Shown: piece after piece, positions 28,160-37,926 of the stretch | How positions within the stretch are numbered: position 1 is the stretch's first letter | Layout of the letters: each line of letters starts with the position of its first letter | Source of the DNA: Acinetobacter calcoaceticus | GTDB lineage: Bacteria > Pseudomonadota > Gammaproteobacteria > Pseudomonadales > Moraxellaceae | Assembly (NCBI RefSeq): GCF_900520355.1 | Contig: NZ_LS999521.1 | Coordinates: 3,038,001-3,102,000, forward strand | DNA length: 64,000 nucleotides | Reading direction: 5' to 3' | Notes under the pieces: generated by a model | Seen by the model: the letters and a program-made list of their open reading frames with translations, nothing else | The model's database searches: none | Told to the model about the DNA's origin: nothing | Translations under genes and position numbers: made by a program

Positions 28160-28951
28160 ATGAATCAATCACTTCATCAATCCATGGAAGACGCTCCACA
28201 CATCCGTGTTTTAGATGAGTGGCATGACAAGATTCCTGAAGATCTCTATATACCTCCTGCTGCATTTGAGATTTTGCTCGAACAGTTTGAAGGTCCACTA
28301 GATTTTTTAATTTACCTGATTCAAAAAAACGGTTTTGATTTAGTTCAAGTCGATATTGCGCCTATAGCAACTCAATATTTAACTTATATGGATAGTATGA
28401 AGTCTTTAAATATTGAGCTAACAGCCGATTATATGGTGATGGCAGCTTTATTAGCTGATTTAAAGTCTCGCCTACTTTTACCAAAGCCAACAATTATAAG
28501 TATTGAAAAAGATCCCAAACAGGAACTTATTGATCGACTTGAAACCTATCTACGCATTAAGCAAGCGGCTGAACGCTTAGGTCAAATGCCAATTCTTGAG
28601 CGAGATACATTCAGTGCAAATGTGAGCTTAGGTCATATCGCTCCTGTTTATGAAGGTTATGATATTTCAGCATTACATGATGCACTGTTCTGTGTATTTA
28701 ACCGCCCAGAACCCGTTACTCATGTTGTGGCTCAAGAACCTGTATTACTCGAAGAACGCATTGCATATATTGAAGATAAATTAGAATCTGGTGACGTGTT
28801 AAGTTTTAAAGAATTACTTAATCCTCTGCAAGGTCGCATGGGAATGGTTGTTACATTTATGGCTGTTTTAGAGTTAACCCGACAACAGCGAGTTAAAATT
28901 ATCACCTCTGGTATTGAAGCTCCTTTAGCAATTCAAGGATTTTCAATATGA
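28160..28951 (+). CDS. scpA: Segregation and condensation protein A
   Basis: The kleisin subunit of the SMC-ScpAB condensin, bridging SMC heads (smc is at 43299-46748). 263 residues. The N-terminal segment FEGPLDFLIYLIQKNGFDLVQVDIAPIATQYL (two parts of the family signature, about residues 44-75) and the C-terminal winged-helix part (GRMGMVVTFMAVLELTRQQRV) are present. The ATG at 28160 has no ribosome site and follows a TATAAT by four bases. Its end overlaps scpB by four bases. Confidence 0.94.
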   Translation: MNQSLHQSMEDAPHIRVLDEWHDKIPEDLYIPPAAFEILLEQFEGPLDFLIYLIQKNGFDLVQVDIAPIATQYLTYMDSMKSLNIELTADYMVMAALLADLKSRLLLPKPTIISIEKDPKQELIDRLETYLRIKQAAERLGQMPILERDTFSANVSLGHIAPVYEGYDISALHDALFCVFNRPEPVTHVVAQEPVLLEERIAYIEDKLESGDVLSFKELLNPLQGRMGMVVTFMAVLELTRQQRVKIITSGIEAPLAIQGFSI

Positions 28952-29541
28952 GTTTCGAACAAAATAATACTGATTTGTCATTAGCTGACATTCACCACGA
29001 AGTTTTATTACAACTTGAAGCAATTATTTTTGCCAGTGAAGCACCCGTTTCAATTGCCCGTTTAAAAGAAGCATTTAATAATCAGTATAATAAACAACAG
29101 CTTCGTCAACTCTTACAACAGCTCGCGCTATTACAACACGGCCGATCTATTGAGTTGATTGAAACAGCGCAAGGGTTTCGCTTTCAGGTAAGATCTAAAT
29201 ATCGTAGTATTATTGCGCAAATTTGGCCAGAGCGACCAACTAAACTGTCGCCGTCATTACTAGAAACGCTAGCCGTCATTGCTTATCATCAACCGGTTAC
29301 CCGTGCAGATATTGAACAAATTCGTGGTGTGTCTAATAATAGTCAGATTCTTAGAACACTATTTGACTGGAACTGGATTAAAGAAGCTGGTTTTAGAGAT
29401 TTACCCGGAAGACCCGCGTTGTTAATTACAACGCCTCAGTTTCTGAATGCTTTTGGTCTAGCTTCGCTAGGCCAATTGCCTCCCCTACAGAACGCCAAGG
29501 AAGCCTTTATGGCTCTCGATGCAAATGCACCGAAATCATAA
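28948..29541 (+). CDS. scpB: Segregation and condensation protein B
   Basis: The winged-helix dimer that binds ScpA in the SMC complex. 197 residues with two winged-helix domains: LEAIIFASEAPVSIARLKEAF at about 22-42 and the highly conserved LSPSLLETLAVIAYHQPVTRADIEQIRGV (parts seen at about 99-127), then LPGRPALLITTPQFLNAFGL. It is coupled to scpA by the ATGA overlap, and rluB follows after 41 bp, the standard scpA-scpB-rluB order. Confidence 0.95.
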   Translation: MSFEQNNTDLSLADIHHEVLLQLEAIIFASEAPVSIARLKEAFNNQYNKQQLRQLLQQLALLQHGRSIELIETAQGFRFQVRSKYRSIIAQIWPERPTKLSPSLLETLAVIAYHQPVTRADIEQIRGVSNNSQILRTLFDWNWIKEAGFRDLPGRPALLITTPQFLNAFGLASLGQLPPLQNAKEAFMALDANAPKS

Positions 29542-29582
29542 AGAGGTGGACTGTTGATCATTATGTCTAAGGTTGTGCTGTC

Positions 29583-30506
29583 ATGAGTGAAAAATTGCAA
29601 AAAGTATTAGCGCGAATCGGATTAGGTTCCCGCCGATATATGGAAGAGGTTATTGCCGCAGGACGCGTGAGTGTAAACGGCCGTGTTGCCCAAGTGGGTG
29701 AGCGCATTGAACCAGGCGATGAATTACGCATTGATGGCCGTAAAGTTCAGTTTCAAATTGAAGACGAAATTCGTCGCCGTGTATTGATTTACTATAAACC
29801 AGAAGGTGAAATCTGTTCACGTAATGACCCTGAAAAACGCCCAACCGTATTTGATCATTTACCGCAAATTGCGAATGACCGCTGGGTAATGGTAGGTCGT
29901 CTAGATATTAACAGTACTGGTTTATTACTGTTTACAAATGATGGTGAGCTTGCTAACCGCTTAATGCACCCATCAAATGAAATTGAACGTGAATATGCTG
30001 TTCGAGTTATGGGTGAAGTAACACCTAAAATACGCCAAAAAATGGTAACTGGCGTAGAGCTTGAAGATGGTCCAGCTAAATTTGAGTCTTTCTCGGAAAT
30101 TGGTGGTGAAGGTATTAACCGCTGGTACCAAGTAGTGGTGAAAGAAGGTCGTAACCGTGAGGTTCGTCGTATTTTTGAATCACAAGAACTTAAAGTAAGC
30201 CGCTTATTGCGTACTCGCTACGGTACAGTCATTTTGCCACGCGAACTACGTACTGGTCGCTGGATGGAACTTGATAAAACTGATATCGATAATCTAGCAA
30301 AATCTGTTGAGTTAAAACCACGTCAAGGCACAGGTTTATTTGGTATGGCAAAACGCCGTACTGATCGTATGACCGAGAAGCCAATGGCTGCTCGTCGTGG
30401 CGGTTTTTTACGTCAACAACGTCGTGATGATGAAAAAGAAGCACCTGTGAACACTGGCAGTCAACGTAAAACGACTGGTTTTAACCGTGGTTCGAAGAAA
30501 TTCTAA
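29583..30506 (+). CDS. rluB: 23S rRNA pseudouridine(2605) synthase
   Basis: 307 residues. The S4 domain (EKLQKVLARIGLGSRRYMEE at the N-terminus) is followed by the RsuA-type catalytic domain with VGRLDINSTGLLLFTNDGEL (catalytic Asp in GRLD near residue 106) and the GRNREVRRIFE segment. The C-terminus from about 255 is Arg/Gly-rich and basic (MAKRRTDRM, RRGGFLRQQRRDD, SQRKTTGFNRGSKKF), typical of RluB rather than RluE or RsuA, and likely binds RNA. AAGG lies before the ATG. A terminator follows. Confidence 0.93.
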   Translation: MSEKLQKVLARIGLGSRRYMEEVIAAGRVSVNGRVAQVGERIEPGDELRIDGRKVQFQIEDEIRRRVLIYYKPEGEICSRNDPEKRPTVFDHLPQIANDRWVMVGRLDINSTGLLLFTNDGELANRLMHPSNEIEREYAVRVMGEVTPKIRQKMVTGVELEDGPAKFESFSEIGGEGINRWYQVVVKEGRNREVRRIFESQELKVSRLLRTRYGTVILPRELRTGRWMELDKTDIDNLAKSVELKPRQGTGLFGMAKRRTDRMTEKPMAARRGGFLRQQRRDDEKEAPVNTGSQRKTTGFNRGSKKF

Positions 30507-30522
30507 AAGTATTTAATAATAC

Positions 30523-30557
30523 GTAAAAAACCGCTCTTACGAAGAGCGGTTTTTTTA
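30523..30557. terminator. Bidirectional terminator between rluB and bioD
   Basis: A 14-bp stem (AAAAAACCGCTCTT with its complement) and a 3-nt loop, ending in seven T residues. It serves both convergent units. Confidence 0.92.
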
Positions 30558-30572
30558 TCGCTGTTTTTAGCT

Positions 30573-31217
30573 TTAATCCATCTTTGCCAACTCAATCCAT
30601 TCAGCTTCCGGAAAGTGAGTTGCTAGATAATTTTTCAAATAATGTGAAGTATCTTGAGAAATTAATGAATCTTTTGATTCATCTTTTAAGTTATAAACCA
30701 AAGCTTTCAATTTCAGACCACGAGACTTGAGTGCTTCAAGACTCAGTAAAGTATGGTTAATACTTCCTAAACGACCAGATGTCACTAAAATAACGGAGAA
30801 CTGATGCTGAGCAACATAGTCAATGGTGAGTAAACTGGTAGTTAATGGCACCATTAATCCACCTGCGCCTTCGAGTAAAACAATTTCAAAACGCTCAGCT
30901 AATGTTTGAGTTGCATTTTCAATTTTTTGAAAATTAATTTCTCGGTTATCTAGACGTGTTGCCAGATGAGGCGAAGCAGGATAACTAAAAATTTCGGGCA
31001 TGGTGAGCTTGTCATGATCTTCCTGAAACCATCCCTGCCCCATAATTTCACGATGCTTTTCAATATCTTCAGAAATATCAACATTACCCGTCTGAATGAG
31101 TTTTTGGGTAATCACTTTTTTACCCTGCTCAGTCCATAATTTTGCTAAAAAACCTGTAGCGTAGGTTTTACCAATGTCGGTATCAATCCCACTCACAAAA
31201 TAGATCTGACCACTCAT
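30573..31217 (-). CDS. bioD: Dethiobiotin synthetase
   Basis: It closes the ureido ring of biotin using ATP and CO2. 214 residues. The P-loop variant [14 protein letters not shown] (residues 9-22) binds [16 protein letters not shown] is the second conserved motif (near 114), and [15 protein letters not shown] follows. It is the last gene of bioA-bioF-bioC-bioD. Its ATG follows the bioC stop codon directly, so translation is coupled. It ends 16 bp before the bidirectional terminator. Confidence 0.95.
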   Translation of the reverse strand: MSGQIYFVSGIDTDIGKTYATGFLAKLWTEQGKKVITQKLIQTGNVDISEDIEKHREIMGQGWFQEDHDKLTMPEIFSYPASPHLATRLDNREINFQKIENATQTLAERFEIVLLEGAGGLMVPLTTSLLTIDYVAQHQFSVILVTSGRLGSINHTLLSLEALKSRGLKLKALVYNLKDESKDSLISQDTSHYLKNYLATHFPEAEWIELAKMD

Positions 31218-31967
31218 TTACTTCATTCTCCGGGCAATACAATAGATCGGATGATATGTTAAGGAATATCCCTCGGCATGCTTAAACCGATCATAATCTT
31301 GATAAAACTGTTGTAAGGTCTGTTTGTTCCAACGATGCCGTGCAGTTGCAGTTACACCTGTTGCTTTTAAATGCTGCAAAACAGCTTTAGGTGAATCAAA
31401 ATAAAGCTGGGCTTCTGACTCAGACAAATGCAGAACCTCAAAACCTGCCTGAGTTAAGGCATTGTTCCAATTTTCAATAGACCAATACCTTAAACCTTGA
31501 CCTGTTAATTCTTTAATCTCGATTAAGTTTCTTGGCCCAAAAGTTGAAAAACATAACCAGCCTTTTCCATTTAAAGCAGCATGACAATGTTGAAGTACAC
31601 GAGGTAAATCCTGCATCCATTGTAAAGCTGAACCTGAAACGATCATGTCGAGATGCTGTGGAAACGTTAAAGTTTCAATATCACCAATCAACCATTTTAA
31701 ACTTTCTTGGGGGATAAAGTGCTGCTGCACATCTGCATACAAGTCATTTAAAATCAATTCTTCAATTTGAAAAGATGTATTAATAAGACGAGTTAAATTG
31801 CCCGAACCACAGCCAATTTCAAAAACACGAGACAAAATATTAGGGCAAAATTGCTCTAATAACTCTGTTAAATTTTGGCAAATTTGCTTTTGAACAATTG
31901 CATGTTCTGAATAGCTTTGCCCTGCTTTAGCAAAACGTTGGGCAACTAAGTCTTTGTTTAAACTCAC
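31218..31967 (-). CDS. bioC: Malonyl-ACP O-methyltransferase
   Basis: It methylates malonyl-ACP with S-adenosylmethionine, so that fatty-acid synthesis can build a pimeloyl chain. 249 residues. The SAM-binding motif [12 protein letters not shown] is at about 47-58, and [13 protein letters not shown] and [17 protein letters not shown] are BioC signatures. It overlaps bioF by four bases. With the BioH-like esterase at 34497-35228 it makes the pimeloyl-ACP arm of the pathway complete in this locus. Confidence 0.93.
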   Translation of the reverse strand: MSLNKDLVAQRFAKAGQSYSEHAIVQKQICQNLTELLEQFCPNILSRVFEIGCGSGNLTRLINTSFQIEELILNDLYADVQQHFIPQESLKWLIGDIETLTFPQHLDMIVSGSALQWMQDLPRVLQHCHAALNGKGWLCFSTFGPRNLIEIKELTGQGLRYWSIENWNNALTQAGFEVLHLSESEAQLYFDSPKAVLQHLKATGVTATARHRWNKQTLQQFYQDYDRFKHAEGYSLTYHPIYCIARRMK

Positions 31968-33121
31968 AGGAAACTCACCAGTGCTTCAAGTTCATGCTGC
32001 TGTACCATTGATGTTAAAGAAATACGCAAACGAGAACTATTTTGAGGGACTGTTGGTGGGCGTACTGGCATGGCATAGAAACCATTTTCTTGGACCTGTT
32101 TCGCATTTTCAATTGCAGCCTGACTTTGTCCCACAATAATTGGAATAATATGGCTGGTTGATGGACTCACATAGCCTTTTTGTACAACAGCATGCTGAAG
32201 ATATTGACTAATATTTTGTAGATGCTCACGTTGCGATTGAGCTTGTAAGACTTTTTGGAATGCAAAGTTTGCCCAAGCCATCACAATCGGCGGTTGAGCG
32301 GTACTGAAAATAAGTGGGCGCATTTTATTAATGAGATAATCTTTAATAATTGGGTGACAAATAATGTAACCACCGACTGCTGCTAATGCTTTACCTAATG
32401 TCCCCACTAAAAAATCAATATCTTGAATGACATTGTATTGTTCAGCACATCCCAACCCTTGCTGACCGCGCACACCAATTGAATGCGCTTCATCAACATA
32501 CAGCATGGTTTTAGCAAAACGTTTTTTGAGCTGGACTAAAGCGGCTAGATCCGTTTCATCACCATCCATACTAAAAATACTTTCAGTCACCACAATAATG
32601 CGTTCAACCTTGTCATCGTCGTGATATTTTTGCAAAAGTTGCTCTAAATGCTGTAAATCATTATGGCGATAACGTACATACTGCGCCCCCGATAAACGTA
32701 TACCATCGATCATGCTGGCATGAACCAGCTTATCAGCCAAAATTAATGTTTTACTGTCAGCAACAGCAGGCAAAATACCAATATTCATGTGATAGCCACT
32801 ATTAAATAATAGTGCCGCCCGACCACCAAATGCTTTGCTTAGGCTATTTTCTAATTGTTCATATTCTTCAAAATTACCCGTTAATAGACGTGATGATGAA
32901 GAACTAAAATAGCTACGCTCGACTGGAAAACTGTCTAAAAACTCTTCACGAAGTTTTACATCCGCAGCTAGGCCAAGATAATCATTGGATGCCAAGTTCA
33001 GCATCGTTTTATTTTGAATTGTAATAAAACGGCCCTGCTGCACATTTTGGATAAATTGTCTGAAGTTACCTTGCTGTTTTAGTTCATCTAATTGAGTAGC
33101 AAAATGATCAAGCAATGACAT
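31964..33121 (-). CDS. bioF: 8-amino-7-oxononanoate synthase
   Basis: A PLP enzyme condensing pimeloyl-ACP with alanine. With the start at 33121 ([10 protein letters not shown]) it has 385 residues, the usual size. AGGAG lies 9 bases before that ATG. A farther ATG would lie inside bioA. Motifs are NDYLGLA, SFSS-like [11 protein letters not shown], the conserved [12 protein letters not shown], and the PLP lysine in [13 protein letters not shown]. It begins two bases past the bioA stop. Confidence 0.95.
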   Translation of the reverse strand: MSLLDHFATQLDELKQQGNFRQFIQNVQQGRFITIQNKTMLNLASNDYLGLAADVKLREEFLDSFPVERSYFSSSSSRLLTGNFEEYEQLENSLSKAFGGRAALLFNSGYHMNIGILPAVADSKTLILADKLVHASMIDGIRLSGAQYVRYRHNDLQHLEQLLQKYHDDDKVERIIVVTESIFSMDGDETDLAALVQLKKRFAKTMLYVDEAHSIGVRGQQGLGCAEQYNVIQDIDFLVGTLGKALAAVGGYIICHPIIKDYLINKMRPLIFSTAQPPIVMAWANFAFQKVLQAQSQREHLQNISQYLQHAVVQKGYVSPSTSHIIPIIVGQSQAAIENAKQVQENGFYAMPVRPPTVPQNSSRLRISLTSMVQQHELEALVSFL

Positions 33122-33122
33122 T

Positions 33123-34403
33123 TTAATGCACTCCTTGCATCGTTTTAACAACTTCAACTAACTGTTCAAGCAAATTGCTTAGCTCTTGATCAGTGATTAC
33201 ATAAGGTGGCATGACATACACCAGCTTGCCAAAAGGACGAATCCAGATTCCACGGTCAACAAACTCTTTTTGCAATGTTTTCATATCAACATTAAAAGTG
33301 AGTTCAACTACACCTATTGCACCGAGTACTCTCACATCAGCAACATAATCAAGCTGATTAAGTGGTGTTAAATACTGAGTAAGTTGTTGTTCAATTCGCT
33401 CAATATTGGCTTGCCAATCTTGCTCAATTAATAATTGCGTACTTTTTAAGGCAACAGCACAAGCAAGCGGATTGGCCATAAAGGTTGGGCCGTGCATAAA
33501 TACACCAGCCTCTCCCTGACTAATCATTTCCGCCACATGCTTTGTGGTTAAGGTAGCAGATAATGTCATATAACCGCCTGTTAGCCCTTTACCTATACAC
33601 ATAATGTCCGGTTCAACTTGCGCATGTTCCCACGCAAAAAGCTTACCAGTGCGGCCAAAGCCTGTCGCAATTTCGTCAAAAATTAATAACAAATTATATT
33701 GTTCACAAAGTGCTTTAGCCTGACGTAAATATTCAGGATGATAAAAACGCATGCCGCCTGCGCCCTGTACGATCGGCTCAATAATTAAGGCTGCAAGATG
33801 CTCATGATTTTGCTGAATGGCTTGTTCTAATTCTGCAATATCTTGTGGATTCCATTCTTCATGAAATTTGGTTTGTGGCGCTGCAACAAAAAGACGATTG
33901 GGTAAGCTTGTACCAAAAATCTGATGCATGCCTGTAACTGGATCACACACCGACATTGCATTCCATGTATCCCCATGGTAGCCGGAACGTGTGGTAATAA
34001 AATTTGTTTTTAGTGGCTGACCTTGTGCATTCCAAAATTGCACTGCCATTTTCAAGGCAACTTCAACGGCAACAGAACCGGAATCTGCATAGAAAATTTT
34101 ATCGAGACTTGGCGGGGTAATTTTTAAAAGAATTTTTCCAAGTTCAATTGCAGGATCATGAGTTAGTCCACCAAACATGATGTGAGACATATTTTGTAAT
34201 TGATCGGTTACTGCCTGATTGAGTTCAGGGTGGTTATAACCGTGAATCGCACACCACCAAGATGACATACCATCAATTAAAGTCCTTCCATCATCTAACT
34301 CAATAGTCGCACCATATGCACGTTTGACTTTAAATGTTGGTAAAGGTTGGGTCATTGAAGTATAAGGATGCCAAATATGTTCCAAATCAAAATTATCGGT
34401 CAT
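33123..34403 (-). CDS. bioA: Adenosylmethionine-8-amino-7-oxononanoate aminotransferase
   Basis: A class III PLP aminotransferase that makes 7,8-diaminopelargonate with SAM as amino donor. Taking [17 protein letters not shown] as the start (34403, with AAGGG 7 bases upstream) gives 426 residues. [36 protein letters not shown], the Asp in [14 protein letters not shown] and the PLP lysine in [11 protein letters not shown] are as in BioA. First gene of the bioAFCD operon. A GTTAA direct repeat at 34448 and 34457 upstream is a possible control site. Confidence 0.95.
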   Translation of the reverse strand: MTDNFDLEHIWHPYTSMTQPLPTFKVKRAYGATIELDDGRTLIDGMSSWWCAIHGYNHPELNQAVTDQLQNMSHIMFGGLTHDPAIELGKILLKITPPSLDKIFYADSGSVAVEVALKMAVQFWNAQGQPLKTNFITTRSGYHGDTWNAMSVCDPVTGMHQIFGTSLPNRLFVAAPQTKFHEEWNPQDIAELEQAIQQNHEHLAALIIEPIVQGAGGMRFYHPEYLRQAKALCEQYNLLLIFDEIATGFGRTGKLFAWEHAQVEPDIMCIGKGLTGGYMTLSATLTTKHVAEMISQGEAGVFMHGPTFMANPLACAVALKSTQLLIEQDWQANIERIEQQLTQYLTPLNQLDYVADVRVLGAIGVVELTFNVDMKTLQKEFVDRGIWIRPFGKLVYVMPPYVITDQELSNLLEQLVEVVKTMQGVH

Positions 34404-34496
34404 CCTATTTACCCTTTTACAGCGTTCAAATCTTTCATTGAACACATGTTAAACCTGTTAAGAATGAAAGAAAATTGCGATATCAATCAAAGCTGA

Positions 34497-35228
34497 TTAA
34501 CTTTGCTGATGAATTGTTAAAAATTGGCAGATTTCTTCAATTGTTCGTTCTACTTGTAGATATGGAAAAGCATGAGTAGCTTCATTTAATACTTTGTATT
34601 TCATCTTTTCTGTCGCGATATGTGCAAAATTTTCCTCAATTTTGCAAGGAATGACACCATCTTGCTCTGCAAATAAATGAAGCTGCGGACCAGAGTAATT
34701 TTTTAAGTTATCTACCAAGTTTAAATGCTCTAACATTTCTAAGCCTTGTACCAGCAACTCATATGGGGGCGGGTTTGCTATATTTTGCATGCTCAGCCAA
34801 TCTTTTTTAGCTTGTACTGACCCTTGAGTAATTAAATAATAAAAGCGTTTTAAAGTTGCTTCAGGATTTTGCAAAAAAGACTGTTTAAACAGATCAAATA
34901 CATCTGCAGGCATTGCAGTTTGCCACGTGTTATTGGCAACAAAACATGGATTAGAAGCGAGTGTAATTAAAGTTTTAGTTAGACCAGTGCTCTTATAAAA
35001 AGAATCAACTAAGTGAGTTGCTAATTGCCCCCCTAAAGACCAGCCTATTACTACATCAACCTCAGCCACTAAATTAAGCTGTTTCTGGAAGCTACTACTT
35101 AAAACATCAAATATATTAATAAGTTGTACAGCACAACCCTTCTCTTGCAAATACAATTTTAGTAATTGCAGGGGTTCAATTCCTACACCCCAGCCTGTAA
35201 TCAATAAAATTTTATTTTGTAACTTCAT
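34497..35228 (-). CDS. Alpha/beta hydrolase, probable pimeloyl-ACP methyl ester esterase (BioH-like)
   Basis: 243 residues. The nucleophile elbow GWSLGG (Ser near residue 84) has the same sequence as in E. coli BioH. The other triad candidates are Asp in FAEQDGVIP and His in THAFPYL near the C-terminus. It lies 93 bp upstream of bioA on the same strand and BioC is encoded in the operon, which together favour the step that removes the methyl ester from pimeloyl-ACP. Several unrelated hydrolases (BioG, BioK, BioJ, BioV) can do this step, so I leave the symbol blank. Confidence 0.75.
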   Translation of the reverse strand: MKLQNKILLITGWGVGIEPLQLLKLYLQEKGCAVQLINIFDVLSSSFQKQLNLVAEVDVVIGWSLGGQLATHLVDSFYKSTGLTKTLITLASNPCFVANNTWQTAMPADVFDLFKQSFLQNPEATLKRFYYLITQGSVQAKKDWLSMQNIANPPPYELLVQGLEMLEHLNLVDNLKNYSGPQLHLFAEQDGVIPCKIEENFAHIATEKMKYKVLNEATHAFPYLQVERTIEEICQFLTIHQQS

Positions 35229-35584
35229 ATGCTTGCCCAGAGCTAGTTTTATAAAGATTATATATTAATATCAATTTAAAATATCCTTTAAAATCAATAT
35301 AAAAAACAAATTCTCAAGATTAAAATCAAGTATTTAGACCTATTTAATATTCTGAAATACATTGATAAATAAAAACTGCATTATTAATAGGAAACATACA
35401 AAAATTTAATTATCTAAACATTGAAGCTCATCAAAAAACAACATACTCCACACTTCACCTATAAATCCATTATGCAATGTAATTAATGTTAAGACTTATG
35501 TTTTTTTATTAAAAAAAATGACTCATCAATTCATTTTAATGATAGAACTTTAAATATTAATTAAAAGTTAATAGGTAGACTAAA
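35229..35584. other. AT-rich divergent intergenic region, bioH-like / otsB
   Basis: 356 bp without a coding frame. Strikingly AT-rich, with repeated TTAAAAT/ATTTTAA words and ATATTAA tracts, but no perfect dyad of note. It should hold promoters for both flanking genes; I could not assign a convincing -35/-10 pair. A weak AGGT site precedes otsB. Confidence 0.5.
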
Positions 35585-36436
35585 ATGAAAGGTCAAAATA
35601 TATTATCTAAGGAGAAAGGAAAAGACACATATTTTGTTACACCAGATGATATTATTAAAACTATTCCTACAGAAAAAAAATTCTGCTTATTTTTAGATAT
35701 TGATGGGACTCTAGCCTCTTTTCAAATTAATCCTGAGCAGAGTTTTATTCCTACCTCTACCTTAGAAATTATAAAAGAAATAACTCAATTAAATATACCT
35801 GTTATTGCTGTTACCGGTCGTGATATCGAAACAGCTCGTAAGCTACTACAGCCTGTTGAAATTCCGGTAGCCGGTTTACATGGGCTTGATATCTACTTCG
35901 GCTCAGATACCTATTTACGTCCAGATTTAAGTGATATTAATTTTAAAAAGTTAAAAGAAGATATTAAACAAGCTTGCCAAATATATCCAGATTTTCTCAT
36001 TGAGGATAAAGGACATTCTATTGCTTTACATTATCGAAAAAAACCAGATTTAGAAGAGCAAGCTATTTATATTATGAAAAAAATTAAATATTTCTATCCT
36101 CAATTAAAAATAAATAAAGGAAAATGTGTAGTTGAATTAATACCTAAACAAGCTGACAAAGGTAAAGCAATTCAAACTATATTAAAACATCTTGATTTAC
36201 CATTAGTATATCCAATTTTTATTGGTGATGATTTAACTGATGAATCTGGCTTTAATTTTATTAATCAACAGAATGGCCTTACCATTAAAGTAGGTTCAGG
36301 TAAAACAGAAGCTAAATATAGATTAGAAGATATTAATACCGTTGCTTTTTTTCTTTTTTTATTTCAAGACAGAATAAAAAAATTATATGTCAAAAATAGT
36401 CAAAATCAGTATGGAGAACAAATATGTCTAAATTAA
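35585..36436 (+). CDS. otsB: Trehalose-6-phosphate phosphatase
   Basis: A HAD-type phosphatase releasing trehalose, the compatible solute. 283 residues. Motif I is LFLDIDGTLASF (near residue 34), followed by VTGRDIETARKLL and GLHGLDIYFG, then the family motif KGKCVVELIPKQADKGKAI, and motif IV FIGDDLTDESGF. The sequence is visibly more AT-rich than otsA and its other neighbours, with many Lys/Ile/Asn codons. It overlaps otsA by 13 bases, and otsB precedes otsA. Confidence 0.94.
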   Translation: MKGQNILSKEKGKDTYFVTPDDIIKTIPTEKKFCLFLDIDGTLASFQINPEQSFIPTSTLEIIKEITQLNIPVIAVTGRDIETARKLLQPVEIPVAGLHGLDIYFGSDTYLRPDLSDINFKKLKEDIKQACQIYPDFLIEDKGHSIALHYRKKPDLEEQAIYIMKKIKYFYPQLKINKGKCVVELIPKQADKGKAIQTILKHLDLPLVYPIFIGDDLTDESGFNFINQQNGLTIKVGSGKTEAKYRLEDINTVAFFLFLFQDRIKKLYVKNSQNQYGEQICLN

Positions 36437-37857
36437 TTGTATTATCAAATAGAATAAGTATGCCTTCAGGTAAAGCATCAGCAGGTGGTCTTGCTGTAGC
36501 AGTGCAAGATGCTTTGAACGATAGTAATGGTATTTGGTTGGGCTGGAATGGGCAGCAAATTACCGATAGTGAAGCGCCAGAATTTGAACAGGCCTATTCT
36601 CAGGGAATTGATTATATTACCTGCCCTCTTACTCACCAGCAATACGCGCAATATTATTGTGGTTTTGCAAATAAGGTTTTGTGGCCAGCAATGCATGCCC
36701 GTGAAGACCTTATTGAGTATGATGCTCAAGAATATAATACCTATCAAAAGGTCAATCGATTATTCGCTGAAAAGTTAAAACAGCTTGCTCAGCCTGAAGA
36801 TCTTATTTGGGTACACGATTATCACTTCTTTAGTGTAGCGCGTTACTGTCGTGAATTAGGCATGCAAAATAAGATCGGTTTCTTTCTCCATATTCCTTTT
36901 GCAAGCCTCAATATTTGGCGCAAAATTCCAGTAGCTTTGGAACTCATTCAAGACTTGAGCCAATATGATGTGATCGGTTTACAAACCCAGACTGATCAAA
37001 ATGCATGTATGCAAACATGTGTTAATTTACTTGAAGCTCAGAAAATTCAACGTGACAGTATTAGCTATAAGAAACGTCGGATATTAATTAAATCTTATCC
37101 AATTGGTGTTCAACCGGAGCTTATTCAAAAGCAAGCTCAGCAAGATTTGTCTGCTCCTTCTGTGTTTAATTTCGAGGAAATACCTCGTCAAAAAACAATT
37201 ATTGGAGTGGATCGAATTGATTATTCAAAAGGTCTACTTGAACGTTTCAATGCATTTGCAACTTTTCTAGAGACCAATCCTGAATATCATGGCCTTGTTC
37301 GACATATTCAAGTTGCAACACCATCTCGTACAGATATTCCCACTTATCAGCGCTTATACCAACGTTTTAAAGCGAAGTTGGAACTGATTAATGAAGAGTT
37401 TGCGCATGAGGACTGGAGACCAGTAGATTGCTGTTATGACACGGTTCAACACCATAGTCTCATGCATATTTATCGCCATTCTGATATTTGCTGGATTAGT
37501 TCACTACGCGATGGTATGAACTTGGTAGCAAAAGAATATATCGCAGCTCAAGATCCAGAGAACCCTGGAGTTCTGATTTTATCTAAATATGCGGGTGCTG
37601 CTGAGCAGATGACTCAGGCCCTGATTGTTGACCCGCAAGATAGAGTGGCAATGATCGATACTTTAAAAATAGCTTTAGAAATGCCGAAAGCTGAACGTAT
37701 TAATCGTTACCAACAATTAATAGAAGGTTTGTCTATTTCTGATCTTACTCATTGGCGTAATAACTTCTTGAATGATCTAGAACATTCCTCGAGTTTAATC
37801 ATGAAACCACAACGGTCATTACAAGACAAATATCAATCTATCTATCAGGTTTTATAA
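36424..37857 (+). CDS. otsA: Trehalose-6-phosphate synthase (UDP-forming)
   Basis: A GT20 retaining glycosyltransferase joining UDP-glucose (or ADP-glucose) to glucose-6-phosphate. 477 residues. N-terminal substrate motif LSNRISMPSGKASAGGLAV, then LIWVHDYHFF, FFLHIPFAS, GVDRIDYSKGLLERF and RDGMNLVAKEYIAAQ appear in the family order. The start overlaps otsB, implying coupled translation of the two enzymes. A 13-bp perfect dyad follows at 37869-37899. Confidence 0.95.
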   Translation: MSKLIVLSNRISMPSGKASAGGLAVAVQDALNDSNGIWLGWNGQQITDSEAPEFEQAYSQGIDYITCPLTHQQYAQYYCGFANKVLWPAMHAREDLIEYDAQEYNTYQKVNRLFAEKLKQLAQPEDLIWVHDYHFFSVARYCRELGMQNKIGFFLHIPFASLNIWRKIPVALELIQDLSQYDVIGLQTQTDQNACMQTCVNLLEAQKIQRDSISYKKRRILIKSYPIGVQPELIQKQAQQDLSAPSVFNFEEIPRQKTIIGVDRIDYSKGLLERFNAFATFLETNPEYHGLVRHIQVATPSRTDIPTYQRLYQRFKAKLELINEEFAHEDWRPVDCCYDTVQHHSLMHIYRHSDICWISSLRDGMNLVAKEYIAAQDPENPGVLILSKYAGAAEQMTQALIVDPQDRVAMIDTLKIALEMPKAERINRYQQLIEGLSISDLTHWRNNFLNDLEHSSSLIMKPQRSLQDKYQSIYQVL

Positions 37858-37868
37858 AATTGGATAAA

Positions 37869-37899
37869 GAACATCGAGAAACCAGATTTCTCGATGTTC
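37869..37899. terminator. Perfect 13-bp dyad after otsA, possible terminator
   Basis: Arms GAACATCGAGAAA and TTTCTCGATGTTC around a 5-nt loop, between the convergent otsA and MFS genes. The T tract is weak on both strands (TTTATCC on minus), so it may act as an mRNA 3'-end stabiliser or a weak terminator. Confidence 0.6.
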
Positions 37900-37926
37900 A
37901 CTTATAGGGATATGACAATTTATAAG

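Noticed and set aside
35229..35584. Possible integration site or phage remnant because of the AT-rich gap
   Set aside because: No integrase, direct repeat or coding remnant was found; an AT-rich promoter region is enough to explain it.
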